Assembly: GCA_023512835.1 (NCBI GenBank)
Contig: CM042091.1
Span: 47,321,284-47,385,283, forward strand
Direction: 5' to 3'
Length of the DNA: 64,000 nt
DNA from: Taxillus chinensis
Lineage: Eukaryota; Streptophyta; Magnoliopsida; Santalales; Loranthaceae
Part shown: piece by piece, positions 60,590 through 64,000 of the stretch
Layout: every line of letters starts with the position of its first letter
Position numbering within the stretch: the first letter of the stretch is position 1
Notes under the pieces: generated by a model
What the model was told of the DNA's origin: nothing
Database searches by the model: none
What the model saw: only the letters and a program-made list of their open reading frames with translations
Translations under genes and position numbers: made by a program

Positions 60590-62720
60590 GAGGAAGCTTA
60601 TTGGATGTGGCCTTTAAATTCATTAATGGTTTTTTTGTTGGTGGGTAAGGGGACATTTCCCCTTCCACCATCTCTATTGATTGGTGTTATGTGTATGAAG
60701 GCAGCCTTGGCCCTGTCAAGGGGCGTCTGAGGGCCACGGCCATCTTTCATTGCAATGTTATGTGTTGTGGCCAAGAAGATGGAGCTGCTGTGGCTGTGAT
60801 ATGATGGTTGTTGTGTCATAGGCAACGTTGCTATGGGTTATTAAGGAGCCTATTGTTGTTCATGTGATGACAGGCAGTAGTGATAGTGGCTTAGAGATGG
60901 GAGACTTTGGCAGAATTCGTCAGACTTTTGGCATGAAGGAAAAGTTGAGGCAGGCTTGTGTTTGCAAGGTGTGTGAGAATCTCAGGCAGTGGTGAAGGAG
61001 GGGAAGCAACCATTGATTGTTGGTTGGAGAAACTAGGCAGATATTGACTAACTGGGGATGGCTCTCCTCTAATTATGGTTCTTCCACACCATGTTTAGTT
61101 GCTAGTATGGGAAGTTATGGCTTTTCGGAAGCAGAGGCTTCTGCTGAGGATCCAAAGGGAGATGTACAATGGCTTGAGGGACAAGGCAACTACTTTGGGG
61201 GATCTTGGTCCTCTTGAAGGTTAAGGGCTTATGCAGTGTGGTTGGTGTGTCCTTTACGAGGTATGGAGATAGGGAAATAACGTATTTCAAGGACATCAAG
61301 CGTTCAAGGGTGGTCCATGCTAGCGCTAACATGAAAATGGGGAATTGGCCAGGGGTGAGGGAGTTGACAAGATTATAGAGTTCAGTGAATTATGCAAGGC
61401 ATGGGGCCAGGGCGGGGAATGGAGTGAGGAGGTGTGATAGGGCTTTGATGGTTGTATATTGGTTTTCAAGATCATTCCTTGGAATGCTCGGGAGCTAAAT
61501 AGTTGTAGAAGGCGAGATTTGATGAAAGATCTTTTTCTTATTGAAAAGAGGAGAGTCTGTTTTGTCTTCAGGAAACGAAGGTGTTTGTGGCGCAATGCTA
61601 GGGTGGAGTGGCTATGCAAACCCATGATTGGTATGATTGGTGTTATTTTAATTGCGTGATGGGAGGAGGTGATAGCTGTCTTGGACTATTGGAGAGGGAA
61701 TCATTTACTTTTATGGCTCTTCAAAATGTAGTTGTTACGGCTGGTTTGGGTGTTCAACAACGTGTTTGATCCCAAGGAAAGTTGGGTTAGGGGGGGGGGA
61801 GCTGTAGTATGATTTTTGGGTGGTTTGGAGTAGATGGGGCCAACAATGACTGTTTGGTGGAGATTTTAACATTGTGTGTACGGGCATGAAAGAAAAGGCA
61901 TCCATGAGGTTAACCAGTGGATGCAGGAGTTCAGTACCTTTGTCCCTTTCCAGGATGGCTTCATCACATTTCAAGCTCTATGGATGATATGACAATATCT
62001 TGGATCAGTAGATTTTTGGAGTCCAGAGATTAAGTGAAACTATTTCCTGTTTCGCTCCATCACCATGATGACCTCCATTTGACTACCATCCTATTTTGCT
62101 TATCATAGATGGGGTACACTGGGCCTTCATAATGCTCTAGTTTGAGATGATGTGGTTGTGGGTTGATGGCTCTGCAGAAATGGTGCAGGGTGGTGGAACC
62201 AATAAGAGGTTGTTAGAAGGGCGAGTTTAGTTTTGGCTAAGAAGATGTGGATGCTGAAATCACAGTTGAAGGTTTGGAACAGGAAATGCTTCCGAAGTTT
62301 GAAGGTGATAGGAGGGACCTCATCCATGACATTAACAATTTGGACAAGACTAGCAATCTTACTTTCGAAGGAGAAGAGAAGGTTGCATGCCAAGTGTGCC
62401 TTTGTTTCTTGATGCAAAAATCTTAGCACTTCTGTTTGAAGTTTGGGGATAAGAATATGAGATTCTTGGTGCTACATTGATAGGTAATGAAGTGCACCAG
62501 CAGCACAAAAGCAGGGCTGTTTGTGTGGTTTTGTAAGTTTGATAGGCTTATGATAGTGTTAATCAAGAGTTCCTTTTGGTTGTGTTATGGTGATGGGTTT
62601 GGGGAAAAGTGGAGGAGTTGGGTCAGGTATTGTATTATGTCTACCAGATTTTCTGTTCTTAGTTTTTGAGTTCTTGTAAATGACGAGCAGAGTTTTGTTG
62701 TGGGGGGTCCTGCCCATAAA
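60590..62720 (+). mobile_element. L1-type LINE remnant (endonuclease and part of RT)
   Basis: Forward frames with many breaks. FKIIPWNARELNSCRRRDLMKD at 61459 on matches the start of plant L1 ORF2 endonuclease. FGGDFNI at about 61854, then a SWISRFLESRD-like run near 61995 correspond to later endonuclease motifs. KMWMLKSQLKVWNRKCF near 62244 is the linker region. GFGEKWRSWVRYCIMSTRFSVL at about 62598-62665 is part of the reverse transcriptase. The RT catalytic motif and the rest are missing. The part before 61.4 kb may be ORF1 but is not recognisable. Confidence 0.75.
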
Positions 62721-62724
62721 AGAT

Positions 62725-64000
62725 CTTGAAAGGAGTAGTTTGTGAAGCAGTATGGTACGAAGTATTGTATCAATACTCTGCCCATGCCAACCACCGAGCT
62801 CATTGCTTAGAGTATCAGGTACGAAACAATGTAGGTAGGTCTCCATGTCCAATTGGTGTTCACTTAGTCCCTCCAATATTAGTTTCAAATGCCTCACATG
62901 TTTCCGTGAGGAACAATATAGATGAGGATGTCGTCAAAAAAACCAAGACCAACTTTCGCAGGTACGAATGAAAGACCTTATTCATCAAGGATTGAAAGAT
63001 AGCTTAAGCATTAGTAAGGCTAAATGGCATGACTAAGAATTCATAATGTCCTTCATGAGTCTGACATGTAGTTTTGGCCGCATCCTTCAGCTGCATTCGA
63101 ATCTGATGATATCTTGATTTTAAGTCAAGTTTAGTAAACAGTGTCGCACTATGCAACTTGTTCAATAACTCGTCAATCACCGGAATTGAAATTTATCCAA
63201 TACCATTACCTTATTCAAAACATGATAATCGATAGTTAAGTTTACTAATGGATTCACGCTTGATTGTATAATTCTAACCTCTAACATGTCCATGACTAAT
63301 CACTCAATCTCATCCTTTTATATTTGGAGGTAACAGTACGAGTAGACATTCATGGGGAAGGCTCTATCTTTAAGCATGATCGCATGCTCGTGATCTTACT
63401 GTGGGGGTAAACCTGTAGGCATTTGAAAAACCCCATTGAAATGGTGTAGCAATCGTTGAACCGGTCATGGGATCACCCCATCTGATTTGGTGGGCATCCC
63501 TTCGAGAATGCTCAACTCCACCAAGATTCCTGTCATGTATCCTGAATTGCCTTTGTCACAGTCTTGAGCAATACCAAAGTATTGCTTAAGCTTGGATCTC
63601 CTTATAAAATTATAGCCCGTTTGCGCCATTGGAACCATGCTAGTGCCTTACCTTTTAAACAAATACCCCTTGCAGCCAACCTTTTCCTGTATGAGAAGCC
63701 ATTAAGGGTAAAATAATTTTCCACCCGATATAACCACTCATGTACATACGCCCCTTCAAATATGGGCATTTTTAATTTGCAAACTCTGGAATTTGGCCCC
63801 CATTGAGGACGCCTGTACCAATTTTGTGCCTTATAGGCCTTGCCCCAAAATTGCCAGCCCAAGAGCTATTTCCCACATCAAACCCTTGCTTCCAAGGCCC
63901 AATGCCGAAGTGGGTCATACCCTCTTGTCCCACGATTCCTTCCTCCTAGCGAGTTTGCTCTTTTCTCCTCTGCCTAGGGCTAAGCTCCCTCCTAGGCAGT
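62725..64000 (-). mobile_element. Ty3/gypsy retrotransposon, internally deleted
   Basis: Reverse strand, from right to left: a gag domain at 63862-63602 (PIFEGAYVHEWLYRVENYF and LKGKALAWFQW); reverse transcriptase pieces at about 63120-62870 ([45 protein letters not shown]); then, with no RNase H or first part of integrase, an integrase-end-like stretch METYLHCFVPDT at about 62840. The missing block suggests an internal deletion. Many stops are present. It abuts the LINE remnant on its left and runs off the window on its right. Confidence 0.8.

Overview
The window is nuclear DNA from a flowering plant. The evidence is spliced genes with GT-AG introns, plant-specific families (class A heat stress factor, P-class PPR, PLATZ, MS1/MMD1-type PHD protein), very AT-rich intergenic DNA, (GA/CT)n microsatellites around gene 5' ends, and relics of plant LINEs, Ty1/copia, Ty3/gypsy and hAT elements. 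The species cannot be fixed from the sequence. Seven protein genes are well supported; exon borders were worked out by hand from reading frame, splice sites and family conservation.

Layout. 1-2.4 kb: AT-rich, no gene. 2.44-4.88 kb (-): HSFA1-type heat stress transcription factor, two exons, 457 aa. 5.1-9.0 kb: a foldback element and a Ty3/gypsy integrase scrap. 9.04-10.61 kb (-): intronless PPR protein. 10.6-15.8 kb: AT-rich, with a possible 30-codon ORF, an (AAG)n tract, a SINE-like head and a decayed copy of the next gene's first exon. 15.79-23.21 kb (+): PLATZ zinc-binding factor, four exons, whose first exon exists as two near-identical tandem copies; a LINE relic and a minisatellite lie in intron 2. 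23.2-26.6 kb: AT-rich, with a possible pararetrovirus-like relic. 26.60-29.44 kb (-): MMD1/DUET-type PHD finger protein, three exons, 762 aa.

29.4-38.0 kb: transposon-rich, with a 570-bp hAT-type element bounded by a perfect 8-bp target duplication, a copia remnant whose LTR is split by a 1.48-kb gypsy-like solo LTR, and a foldback element with a GC-rich core. 37.97-39.11 kb (-): intronless protein with three ubiquitin-like domains and a Gly-Gly-Cys end; a 105-bp repeat lies in three copies upstream. 39.5-48.3 kb: repeats, an LTR and a possible 44-codon ORF with a TATA box. 48.27-52.59 kb (-): small multi-span membrane protein, three exons, 220 aa. 52.6-56.2 kb: AT-rich with a foldback element. 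56.20-59.18 kb (+): first four exons of a class 3 lipase / DAG-lipase-like hydrolase, open at its 3' end. 59.2-64.0 kb: LINE and internally deleted gypsy remains.

The genes do not form a pathway. The shared themes are stress or developmental regulation (HSFA1, PLATZ, MMD1-type) and simple repeats placed in leaders and first introns. No CRISPR, operon, tRNA gene or rRNA gene was seen.
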